DNA from: Diphasiastrum complanatum
Lineage: Eukaryota; Streptophyta; Lycopodiopsida; Lycopodiales; Lycopodiaceae
Assembly: GCA_029204225.1 (NCBI GenBank)
Contig: MU831865.1
Coordinates: 1-64,000, forward strand
Direction: 5' to 3'
DNA length: 64,000 bases
Part shown: one piece after another, positions 40,480 to 49,372 of the stretch
Position numbering within the stretch: the stretch's first letter is position 1
Layout: every line of letters begins with the position of its first letter
Notes under the pieces: model-generated
Database searches by the model: none
The model's input: the letters and a program-made list of their open reading frames with translations, nothing else
What the model was told of the DNA's origin: nothing
Program-made: the position numbers and the translations under genes

Positions 40480-41565
40480 GTAAAGTCGTCTCATTGCAGA
40501 CAAGCTGACTGGATCCAATTACTATTTGCGAAAATTTAAGATGAAGATCTTACTAATCGCCAACGAGTTGTGGGATGTTGTCACAGGTATCAAAGTGAAG
40601 CTTAAAGATGACAAAGCCGACTCAAAGGGAAATCGAATGATGGTAAAACTTCCGTGCTGATTATTCTCAATATATCAAACACTCCAAAATTGCCCACATA
40701 TTTGAAGCTTAAACTTCAAAATAAGTATGGGACATCATGACCTCACTATATGATGTGAGAGACGTAACTTCCAAGTTGAATCTAAGAAGAAAATTCTTCA
40801 CACTCAAGATGTCGAATGGTGATTCACTTCATAATCACATTAACCAGTTTAAAAGATGGTCGTTGTCGAATCGATCATTGATGATCAAGATGCAATCATG
40901 ACATTGCTTTTAAGCTTGCCCTCTCCATGTGAGAACTGGGTGATGATCATATCGACACACTCAGATTTAACTCTTACTAGAGTTATTACTATGTTGCTGC
41001 AAGAAGACAATCGAAGAAGTCAAGACACTTCGTCGACTTCATCATCCAATGCTCTACATGTCAACAAAGGCTCAAAATAATAGAAGCAGAAAAGCTCTAA
41101 GCAGTCTGCATCAAATTAGAAGCCAACAAAAGTCAAGATCAATTATTAAATCCATAATCGAATAAGAAGCTATTTTGTAAATATTGCAAATGCAATAACC
41201 ATGAGATCCAGGATTGCAGGGTATTAAAAACAAAGAATGTCAACCAACAATCATATCAATAGGCGAATGCAATCACAGCATCTCCTGAACTTGACATAGA
41301 CGAAAGAAGCGTTATGGTCAAAGACCAAAAGGCACTAATTGATAATTCTGGGTTTGTAAATTCTGGAGCTACTCAACATATGACCATTCATCGTGAGCAT
41401 TTTTGCTCCTATACACCTTATAGTACAGAGAATACGTTCATCTTGGTGATGATAGTATACATACTATCGAAGGTGAAGGCATTGTGAGATTGAAGTTCAA
41501 ACTACTACCAAATGTTTTGTATGTACCTAAACTTTCTACAAATTTGTTATCAGTAAGTAGAATTG
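40480..41565 (+). mobile_element. Ty1/copia gag and protease remnant, copy 2
   Basis: Same family as the element at 31.3 kb: ELWDVVTG, ENWVMIISTHSDLTLTRVIT and MLLQEDNRR match the corresponding segments there. The zinc knuckle is intact (CKYCKCNNHEIQDC, CX2CX4HX4C). The protease has NSGATQHMT, so its catalytic Asp position reads Asn. VLYVPKLSTNLLSVSRIV precedes the break at about 41565. Several frameshifts and stops show it is dead. Confidence 0.85.
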
Positions 41566-41566
41566 T

Positions 41567-42050
41567 TATGTCCATGTCACTACAAGGGAATCGGAATAAT
41601 TCATGACGTGGATAGTCGGTCACCCCAGTTGTATGTGGTTATTAGCTATGCTATGTCATTACGGACGTGGTTGTATTAAATAATTAATAATCACATGAGG
41701 GCCCGGACCTATAATTGGACATAGGAGCACATGCATGGTGAAGACTGTTTTAATGCAAGAATAGAAGGTCAATAGCTCAATTTAGGTTGCATGGGGATTC
41801 TAAAGAGAATATTCTCTCTCTCTTGAGAAGAATAAGTCTAGTGGAAACTCACCCATCCTCCTATTGTAAATTGTGATTCTTGAGCCAGTTTCTCCTCTCC
41901 TCTCTTGTGTTGTTCATTGTGGCTTGGGGGTGGATTGGTTAGGGTATTGAGTAGCCTCTCCATATTGGTTGGGTGTTTCATGATCCACAGGTGTCCTTTT
42001 GGTTTGCATGTGATTTGAATCCCGAAGGTCTTCACTTGGTGGTTCTTATA
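41567..42050 (+). repeat. Possible LTR with degenerate PBS at 42050
   Basis: Copia similarity ends at about 41565 and a new sequence begins. It ends before TGGTGTCAAAGCTTGGATC, which resembles a mutated initiator Met tRNA PBS. The boundaries are inferred and no partner LTR is present. Confidence 0.35.
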
Positions 42051-42069
42051 GTGGTGTCAAAGCTTGGAT

Positions 42070-43540
42070 CACATCTACCAGGAGGTGGAGCCTGAGGATC
42101 TTGGATTTTGCAATTCTTTTGGTGTAGCTCTTTGCTTCTTCTTCCAGGTGTTGGAATTCAATTTCAAGTAGGTGGATTCTCAGATCCTTTGGTGTACTTT
42201 CAGCCTAAAGATCATAATTGTAGATTTGCTCCATGAATTTTGATGGAAATCATAGAATTTTTGATGAATTTAGTGACTTTTTCACCTAGAATTGATGGTT
42301 TTTGCAAGAAATTGGTTATAGTATCTGGTGTAGTACATTATCCAGATTGTACTTACTGTTTTACAGTCATTAATTACAGAATTTAATGATTGCATGATGT
42401 TTGAAAAGTCAAAAGGTTGATTAGATAGTGATTTTGGACCAAAAATTGGGGTTTTTGGACCATAAATGGGCTATAGAAACCATGTTTGACTTGAATTAAA
42501 ACTTTTACTGCTTGAATGCAATGTAATTACAGGGATTTGGATCTGATTGCACGAATTTGTGGATTTTCCCCACAAATTTTGGTCAAAATTGGTAAAAAAA
42601 AACAAGGTTTTTTGATGATTTTTGGACTAATTTTGGGGTAGATCTCAAAATTCTCAGCCAAGAATTGGTATGAATGTTTTTGAAGATGTATTTAAGCTGT
42701 CACTAAGCTTTCATGAAGTTTGGTAGGGATTAGGCACCATTAGGGGGCTCAAAACACTCAAAAATAGTGTATTTTTGATGATTTTTGAGCATGAATACCT
42801 CTCAATTGGGGTTCTGAACCTATTGGTTCTTATTACAACCTTAAAGATATTTGAATTGCCTCTTTTTTTATCCAACATGCATCCAATTTGGATAGATGTG
42901 CATTAGACACCAACATATTGAAGTTTTGCTTGTTGAAGGAGGTCAAAAATGCATTTTTTGCATGATCTGAGCTTATGATTGCTTGTTGGACCTGTTAGAA
43001 GCTTCTATGCCTCTCTAATGAACATTAGTAGAGTGCTTGTAACCTCTGATCCAAGGTTTATTGGGCTGGGATGTGATTTTTGATGATTCCTCTCTCCAAA
43101 AGTGCGCCTTCGTATCTGTTTTTTATGCATTTATTGCTTGCACGTGTGAAGCCAGGGGTGCAAGGTGATGTGGCAAGTGCCTTTTAGATCTGTTCGCCCT
43201 CTGTACTGTGCTTTACAGTGACAAATTTGGTGTCCTGTAGAGAAAGTTATGGCCATCTGAAGTTTGGCAATTTTTGAACTAAAATTTGCAAAATTTTGGA
43301 ATTGTTCTGGTGCATGCATGTTTTTAAATCAGTGTAGTGCTTTCCTGATGATGGAAATGTATGGATAGACTTTTATGCATGCTTGTAGATAAGAGGACAT
43401 GTACGCTATTTGCAAGACTGTTTGGTTATGATGGAGGACATCATACAAGATGAAGCAGTGGTTGCTCATGGGTCTGGTGGCGATAGCGTAACCATGGTTA
43501 GGCTAAAAGAGGGAGGATTTCTAACCACAAAAGCTGTTCC
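42070..43540. other. Non-coding sequence before the satellite block
   Basis: Repetitive T-rich text with recurring phrases such as TTTTTGATGATTTTTGA and AATTTTGG. No domain was recognised. This could be the untranslated leader of the element whose PBS-like site is at 42050. Confidence 0.35.
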
Positions 43541-43700
43541 AGTCAACCTCTACGACCTCTTCAGTCCTCTGCGACCTCTGCGGTCCTCTGCGACCTCTGC
43601 GGTCCCTCTACGACCTTTGAGGTCCCTCTGTGACCTTTGCGGTCCTTCGTGACCTCTACGATCATCTACGACCTCGGTCCTCTCTGTGGTCCTCTGCGGT

Positions 43701-43720
43701 CCTCCCACCGCGGTGGGAGG
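43701..43720. repeat. 20-bp perfect palindrome
   Basis: CCTCCCACCG followed by CGGTGGGAGG, its exact reverse complement, then TTCTGAG. Founder copy of the palindrome family in this block. Confidence 0.9.
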
Positions 43721-44377
43721 TTCTGAGTTCTATGATCCTCTATTGTCCCTCTGCGGTCCTTTGCAACCTCTGTGACCTCTACGGTCATCTGCGACCTCTA
43801 TGGTCATTTGCGACCTCTGCGGTCCTCTGTGCCCTCTGCGGTCCTCTATAGTCCTTTGCGGTCCTCTGTGGTCCCTCTGCACTTTTCTGCGACCTCTGCG
43901 GTCCTCTGCGACCTATGTAGTCCTCTACGACCTCTGCGGTCCTCTACGACCTCTGTGACCTCTGTGGTCATCTGCGACCTCTGCGACTTCTGCGATCCTC
44001 TGCGGTCATCTACGGTCCTCTACGGTCTTCTACGACCTTTGTGGTTATCTGCGGTCCTCTATGACCTCTGCGGTCATCTACGATCTTCTGCGGTCCTCTA
44101 CGACCTTTGTGACCTCTGCGATACTTTGCAGTCCTCTGTGACCTCTGTGGTCCTCTACGACCTCTGCAGTCATTTGCAACCTCTGTGGTCATCTATGGTC
44201 CTCTGCAACTTCTGTGGACCTCTGCGGTCCTTTGTGGTGATCTGCGACCTCAGCGGTCATCTACGGTCCTTTGTGGCCATCTGCGACCTTTGCGGCCATC
44301 TACAATCATTTGCGACCTTTGCGGTCTCTGCAGTCCTCTACGGTCCCTAATGCGGTCCGTTTGTGGTCCTTTGCGGT

Positions 44378-44397
44378 CCTCCCGCCACGGCGGGAGG
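44378..44397. repeat. GC-rich palindrome copy
   Basis: CCTCCCGCC, AC, GGCGGGAGG with 9-bp perfect arms, followed by TTCTGAG. Confidence 0.88.
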
Positions 44398-44566
44398 TTC
44401 TGAGATCATCTACGACCTCTACAATCATCTACGGTCCTCTTCGATCATCTACGGTCCTATTCGATCATCTACGGTCCTCCGTGGTCATCTGCGGTCCTCT
44501 ACGGTCATCTGCGACCTATGCGGTCTCTGTGGTCCCTAGTGCGGTCTGTTTGTGGTCCTCTGCGGT

Positions 44567-44586
44567 CCTCCCGCCGTGGTTGGAGG
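44567..44586. repeat. GC-rich palindrome copy, imperfect
   Basis: CCTCCCGCCG then TGGTTGGAGG. The right arm has decayed by transitions, followed by TTCTGAG. Confidence 0.8.
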
Positions 44587-44714
44587 TTCTGAGTTCTCTG
44601 CAATTCCTTTGTGGTCCTCTTGTGGTCCTCTGTGACCTCTACGGTCATCTGCGACCTCGGTCCTCTCTTCGGTCCTTTGTGGTCCCTAATGAGGTCCCTT
44701 TGGCCCTCTGCGGT

Positions 44715-44734
44715 CCTCCCGCCGCGGTGGGAGG
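44715..44734. repeat. GC-rich palindrome copy
   Basis: CCTCCCGCCG then CGGTGGGAGG, with one mismatch between arms, followed by TTCTGAG. Confidence 0.85.
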
Positions 44735-44910
44735 TTCTGAGTTATACGGTCCTCTGTGGTCATCTGCAACCTCTGCGACCTCTGCGGTCCTCTGAGACCT
44801 CTGCGGTCCTCCCTCTGCGGTCTCTGCAACCTCTGCGACCTCTGCGGTCCTTTGCGATCTTCTGAACCTCTGCGGTCCTCTACAACCTGTGCAACCTCTA
44901 CGGTCCCCCA

Positions 44911-45748
44911 TATGTACCCAATGTCATCAATTACAAAGTTATCTAGATTGACATTTGCATCACCCTCAAAATCAGGGATTTGCTCTACCTCGACCGTACG
45001 CCCTTCATTGTCTGATACATTGTAATAAGAGCTAGATTGCATTCCCGATCGATCCACTCTTGGCTCCAAAGGTCTTTTCTTGGCGGTCCCAACAGCTTTT
45101 GCAATCTCTCTTCCAGTTTGAACCCCGACTTTTTTTCCTAGGTCCTAAAGTGGTTACTTTTCTCCTTCTTTTCAAAGCTTGTTTTCCAGGTTCTTTAGGA
45201 GAGAGATTTGTTTCTGTACATGGAACAATTTCCATTAGTGTTACATCTTCAATCATAGAAGCTGCAGCAGATCCAATAATTGCAACATCAGAAAAAAAAA
45301 ACTCTCTATTCCCTCAACTTCCATCAATAGCTTATGTTTGCTACATAGGGCCATCAATCCATTAAAGAGGGAACCCTCGTAGTTAGGAATAAACTCATTT
45401 GAGTCATGAGTTGGTGTCTCAGCAAAAAAAAAAAAAATGTGCAGTGTCCGCACAAGACAAAATAACATGACGCTCAAATCTAGCTTGGCCGCGAGTCATA
45501 AACTCAACTATGTCGAAAGCAAATTCGTCTTGAAGGTAGATACCGCGAATTATGCCAAGACTTTCAATATTATCCATGGAAAATTCAGGATTGCCAATTG
45601 ATTTATTGGATATTACCATAAGGGCTTTCACATGAGGTCCACTTGAGCTTGGTTTATGAAGTATCTTCCAACCTCTGGTAAGATATAATAGAGAGGCATT
45701 CTCGGAGGGCTTGAAAATGGTTTGGTCTGCAGTGTAGAAAGCCTGCAA
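44911..45748 (-). pseudogene. Unidentified coding-like sequence, probably a captured gene fragment
   Basis: Read on the minus strand, an open stretch from 45748 to about 44920 keeps protein-like composition through three frames. The first includes WKILHKPSSSGPHVKAL, SLGIIRGIYLQDEFAFD and FERHVILSCADTAHFF. After a T-run shift come ETPTHDSNEFIPNYEGS and LMALCSKHKLLMEVEG. After a second homopolymer come basic KRRRKVTT and acidic QIPDFEGDANVNLDNF. The frame changes coincide with T or A runs of about 7-14 bases. I do not recognise the family and saw no transposase signature. The upstream 214 bp is half of the perfect inverted repeat, so the first exon-like part exists twice. It may be a pseudogene or exons of an unknown gene. 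Confidence 0.35.
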
Positions 45749-46036
45749 AAAATACAGTTCAAATTATAAGTCAAATAGAATATATAAAAAGTTTTCATGC
45801 AAAGTAAGATTGAGGGCCTAACATCTTACTTTGCATGAAAACTTTTTATATATTCTATTTGACTTATAATTTGAACTGTATTTTTTGCAGGCTTTCTACA
45901 CTGCAGACCAAACCATTTTCAAGCCCTCCGAGAATGCCTCTCTATTATATCTTACCAGAGGTTGGAAGATACTTCATAAACCAAGCTCAAGTGGACCTCA
46001 TGTGAAAGCCCTTATGGTAATATCCAATAAATCAAT
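45597..46036. repeat. Perfect inverted repeat, 2 x 214 bp with 12-nt spacer
   Basis: 45597-45810 and 45823-46036 are exact reverse complements as far as I can compare them, separated by TGAGGGCCTAAC. Both arms contain the same coding-like text starting AFYTADQTIF after a splice-acceptor-like TTTTTTGCAG. The transcript of either strand would fold into a long perfect hairpin. Confidence 0.95.
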
Positions 46037-46188
46037 ATATATATATTCAAATATATATCCTCAAAACCTCTTGCCGTGGCGGGAGGTTTTGATTTTTTTT
46101 TATTGTATATGTATATATTTGTATATATATAGCTATATAGATATACTTATATATATGTGAACTGAGAACCTCCCGCCACGGCGGGAGG
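46037..46188. repeat. TA-rich tract bounded by palindrome copies
   Basis: TATA-type runs (46037-46058 and 46103-46155) are flanked by two GC-rich palindrome copies. One is degenerate at 46064-46090 (AAAACCTCTTGCC to GGCGGGAGGTTTT) and one is well preserved at 46167-46190, with GAACCTCCCGCC, AC and GGCGGGAGGTTC. Neither has the decamer array beside it. Confidence 0.8.
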
Positions 46189-46536
46189 TTCTGAAATTTA
46201 TTTCATGTAAAAAAAATCAATTTCATTAAAATGGTCTTCAGTATGAATTTAAATCTTATGTCTCTTCAAAATTGAACAAAAAATACCATTGATTTAGAAT
46301 TTTCCTTGCAAGTATATCGATGCTTCCAAAACTGGATTATGGAGGTATGCTTAGAATACTGGGAATTAGAACGAGAATGTGAAGTCTAAGGAGGGGAGGG
46401 ATTCTACTTTTACCATTTTTGATAAGTAGATGTATACAATGGTACTTATGGGATATACCATTTGTCACGTGTCATTGCCTTATTCCGTAGAGCTATTTCA
46501 ACATCTCATATATTACAAAAACATACGGGCCAGGGT

Positions 46537-47205
46537 CTGCAGTCCTCTGCGGTCCCTAGTGACGCCCCTAATGCGGTCCCTCTTTGGTCCTCTCCGTCGT
46601 GGCGGGAGGTTCTGAGTTCTGCGGTCCACTGCGGTCCCTCTACGGTCCTCTACGATCCATCTGCGACTTCTACGGTCCCTCTGTGACCTCTGCGGTCCTC
46701 TGCAACCTCTATCATCCTCTGTGACCTCTGCGGTCCTCTATGGTCCTCTGTGACCTGTGCGGTCCTCTGCGACCTCTTCGGTCCTTTGCTGTCTTCTATG
46801 ACCTCTCGGTCTTCTGCAACCCTCTACGACACTCTACGGTCCACCCGACAAGCGGGTGGTCTCTCTTCGATCCTTTGAGGTCCCTCTCTGGTCCTAATGC
46901 GGTCCCTCTACGGTCCTGTGCGGTCCCTCTAAAGTCCTCTACGGTCCCTCTACAGTTCCTCTGCGGTCCGTATGCGACCCTCTGCGGTCCACACGCCGTA
47001 GCGGGAGCATGGTCTACAAGCCGCAGCGGGTGCTCCCGCTGCGGTCCTCTGAGGTCCCTCTCTGGTCCTATGCGACCCTCTACGGTCCCTCTGATGCCCT
47101 ATGCAGTCCCTAATGTGGTTCATAATGACTCCCTAATGTGGTCCCTAATGCGGTCACTTTGCGGTCCTTTGAGGTCACTTTGTGGTTCTCTGAGACTCTA
47201 ATCCA
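46537..47205. repeat. Second satellite array of the same 9-10-bp unit
   Basis: Same CCTCTGCGGT-type units as at 43.55-44.91 kb, here with more GGTCCCTC variants and longer GGTCCCTAATG phrases. A palindrome copy is at 46589-46609, and a diverged pair (CACGCCGTAGCGGGAG, then CCGCAGCGGG) is near 46991-47040. Confidence 0.9.
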
Positions 47206-47239
47206 TTTTTTCTAAGTCAGCCAATGGAAAATGGGGAAC

Positions 47240-47271
47240 TCAGAACCTCCCGCTGTGGCGGGAGGTTCTGA
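47240..47271. repeat. Longest copy of the GC-rich palindrome (32 bp)
   Basis: TCAGAACCTCCCGC, four central bases (TGTG), GCGGGAGGTTCTGA: 14-bp perfect arms. It stands outside the array, 35 bp after its end, which suggests the palindrome is a unit independent of the decamers. Confidence 0.88.
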
Positions 47272-49372
47272 TGTTGTTTGAGTTCGTGTACGAGTGCGCA
47301 AACCAACATCAAATTGAGTGCACAATCTTTTGGAGGTGGAACAATGAACATCAATAATTCACATTCTACATTGGTTAGAGAAACAAATTGCAAGGGCATT
47401 TTTTATATTTGTGTGGCAAATAATAGATAGAGTCTAAACCTCTAGAAGTTGTGCATTCAAAAGATCAATGGCAAAAGAGACATGGTCAAAGAGGTGTACA
47501 TGCGAGACATGTTTAATACATGCTGTTTATAATTTATGATAGAATATGCTCTAGCGTAGCAACTTGGAAAAGTTGTCTTTTGGGGTGATTGTCCAATAAT
47601 AGCAACATTCTAATATATGTTTTAACAAATTATGATTTTGTATGGTAATTAATTCAATTTGTAAGTTGAATGGTAAATGTTTAGTGGATTTTTTATTTTT
47701 AATTGGGGGAGAAATCAAAGTTCGTGCATGAGATGAAATGGCAAACAAACAATTTTCAAGTCCATACTTTTTTTATACAAGATGTGCTAGGGTATCATAT
47801 GACAATTGTACAATTCACCAAACTATGTTTCATAGATTCCAAGATAAATTCTTGTATTATATTAGAACTATTGAAAAATATGATAGATGAATATGGCTCT
47901 GAAAAAATGTATGTAAGATAACTCCCAATTTGGATGAGGTTCATAAGGTGGACCCCTCAATCATTATCTAAAATTGGATTTCCACAGATCTAAGAGTGGG
48001 AGATGTTATCACCATTTTGAAGAAATGGTGCCATGGTGGTGTCATCCAATGCTCGCAAAAAAATGACAAATACAAATAGCTCAATTGTTGAAATTTGTTT
48101 TTTACCGCTTCATTTTAGATATAAGTTTTTTATATGGTTTAAAATCAGTTAGTTTTAGTTATAAATTTTGGGTGTTAGGGTTTTATTTTAACCTTTTACG
48201 ACTTTATCAATTTCATAGTAGTTTTTGTGGGTTTTCTATAAGATTAGTCTGAAACTTTTTTGCGAGTACTCATGTCATCTCGAATAGATGGTTGCTCCAC
48301 CAACGCTATCACTAGCACAGCTGCCGTGGTGGTGCACAATAGCCTCACTCAAAATACATGCTTCTTAGAGAGGGTGACATAGGTGATGCTAGGTAGTTAC
48401 AATCAACTAGTACATTGTGTGACTAGTCTTATACCTTAAAAAAGAAGTCATTGATGAAGGTGATGTGAAGCTGCTGAGGGTCAAGTCAAGAGAAAAAATT
48501 GGTCATGCACACACCAACAGTGTCACTGTTGAGCTCACCTTGAAAAATCTATATTCGGTCAGAGAGTGATCCTGTAAAGATTCAAAAGATTTAGAGAACA
48601 CCAATGCGAGCTGAGCAGAACCTGCCTGCTACCGATGATTTTTTCTTCTTCACTGGAATCGTGATTCATGAGCATGCAACAACTATCGGATCAAATGTTT
48701 TCTTTCATAATGAATGATGAGATCACCACGTGGGCTTTCACCCCACAGTTCTCCCTCGCTTCAACGAAAAGCCAGTACTATAACCGACTGCATTCTTGCT
48801 CAATCAGTGATCAACATCTCCGACTTAGAAGCCTGCTAATTATACACGTTTACTGTTATCGTGGCTGCTCGCTGCTCACTGACTGCAGTCAGCAAATGAA
48901 ACAGTTACTAGTACTAAGTAGAGGCCAGGCCCATAGAGCCCGCTGCAATTCAGGTTGTGCTACAGTTTCGTAGCTGTTGCTTTCTGAGCTACAATTCGAG
49001 TTTGCAGAGTAGCTTTGAGGAGGAATAAGATAAATAGAAGCAAAGGGCTTAGAAGCCAGCTGCGGAGATACTGAGCTAGTCATACACAGCTCAAATTTAA
49101 GGGTTTCGATTAGTTGCTGTGAGTTTGATTCTCTATTGCAAAATATTTGTCTTAGGTAGTAAGATTGGGGTCGTTAGTATTGATCTTCAGATGCCCAAAT
49201 TGGTAGGAACAAAGTCTGGAACCTGATTTCTGTTGGAGAGGTGTTTTTATGACAAATTTTGGCCAACGATCTTTTGCTGTATGTACTCATACAGAAAGAT
49301 TTTGCTAATTTTTCTGACGATTAGATTCGATAATCTCAAAGATAGTCTCATTTAGAGTAGGTGTGATCTGAG
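47272..49372 (+). other. Upstream region of the GRAS gene
   Basis: AT-rich sequence to about 48.3 kb, then more balanced composition. No gene is supported; a 101-codon frame at 48668-48973 has no recognisable domain. The promoter and 5' UTR of the GRAS gene must lie at the right end. No in-frame start upstream of 49373 is possible because TGA stands three codons before it. Confidence 0.5.

Larger units (their letters stand above)
43550..44910. repeat. Satellite-like array of 9-10-bp units with higher-order structure
   Basis: A 1.36-kb array of alternating CCTCTGCGGT and CCTCTGCGA-type units (about 19 bp per pair), with frequent C-to-T and G-to-A variants (TACGGT, TGTGGT, TGCAAC). A GC-rich palindrome occurs at 43701, 44378, 44567 and 44715. 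The last three each follow a GGTCCCTA(A/G)TG phrase, giving a higher-order unit of roughly 150-190 bp. Long Leu/Ser-rich or Arg/Gln-rich frames across it are artefacts of the repeat. Confidence 0.93.

Noticed and set aside
43772-44795. Leu/Ser/Val-rich plus-strand and Arg/Gln-rich minus-strand open frames up to 192 codons
   Set aside because: They are translations of the decamer satellite in frames that happen to lack stops, with no domain and no independent evidence.
43550-44910. CRISPR-like spaced repeats
   Set aside because: Repeats are contiguous and variable, without unique spacers or cas genes, and the window is eukaryotic.
48668-48973. 101-codon open frame upstream of the GRAS gene
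   Set aside because: No domain match. It lies in the probable GRAS promoter region and is of a length expected by chance.
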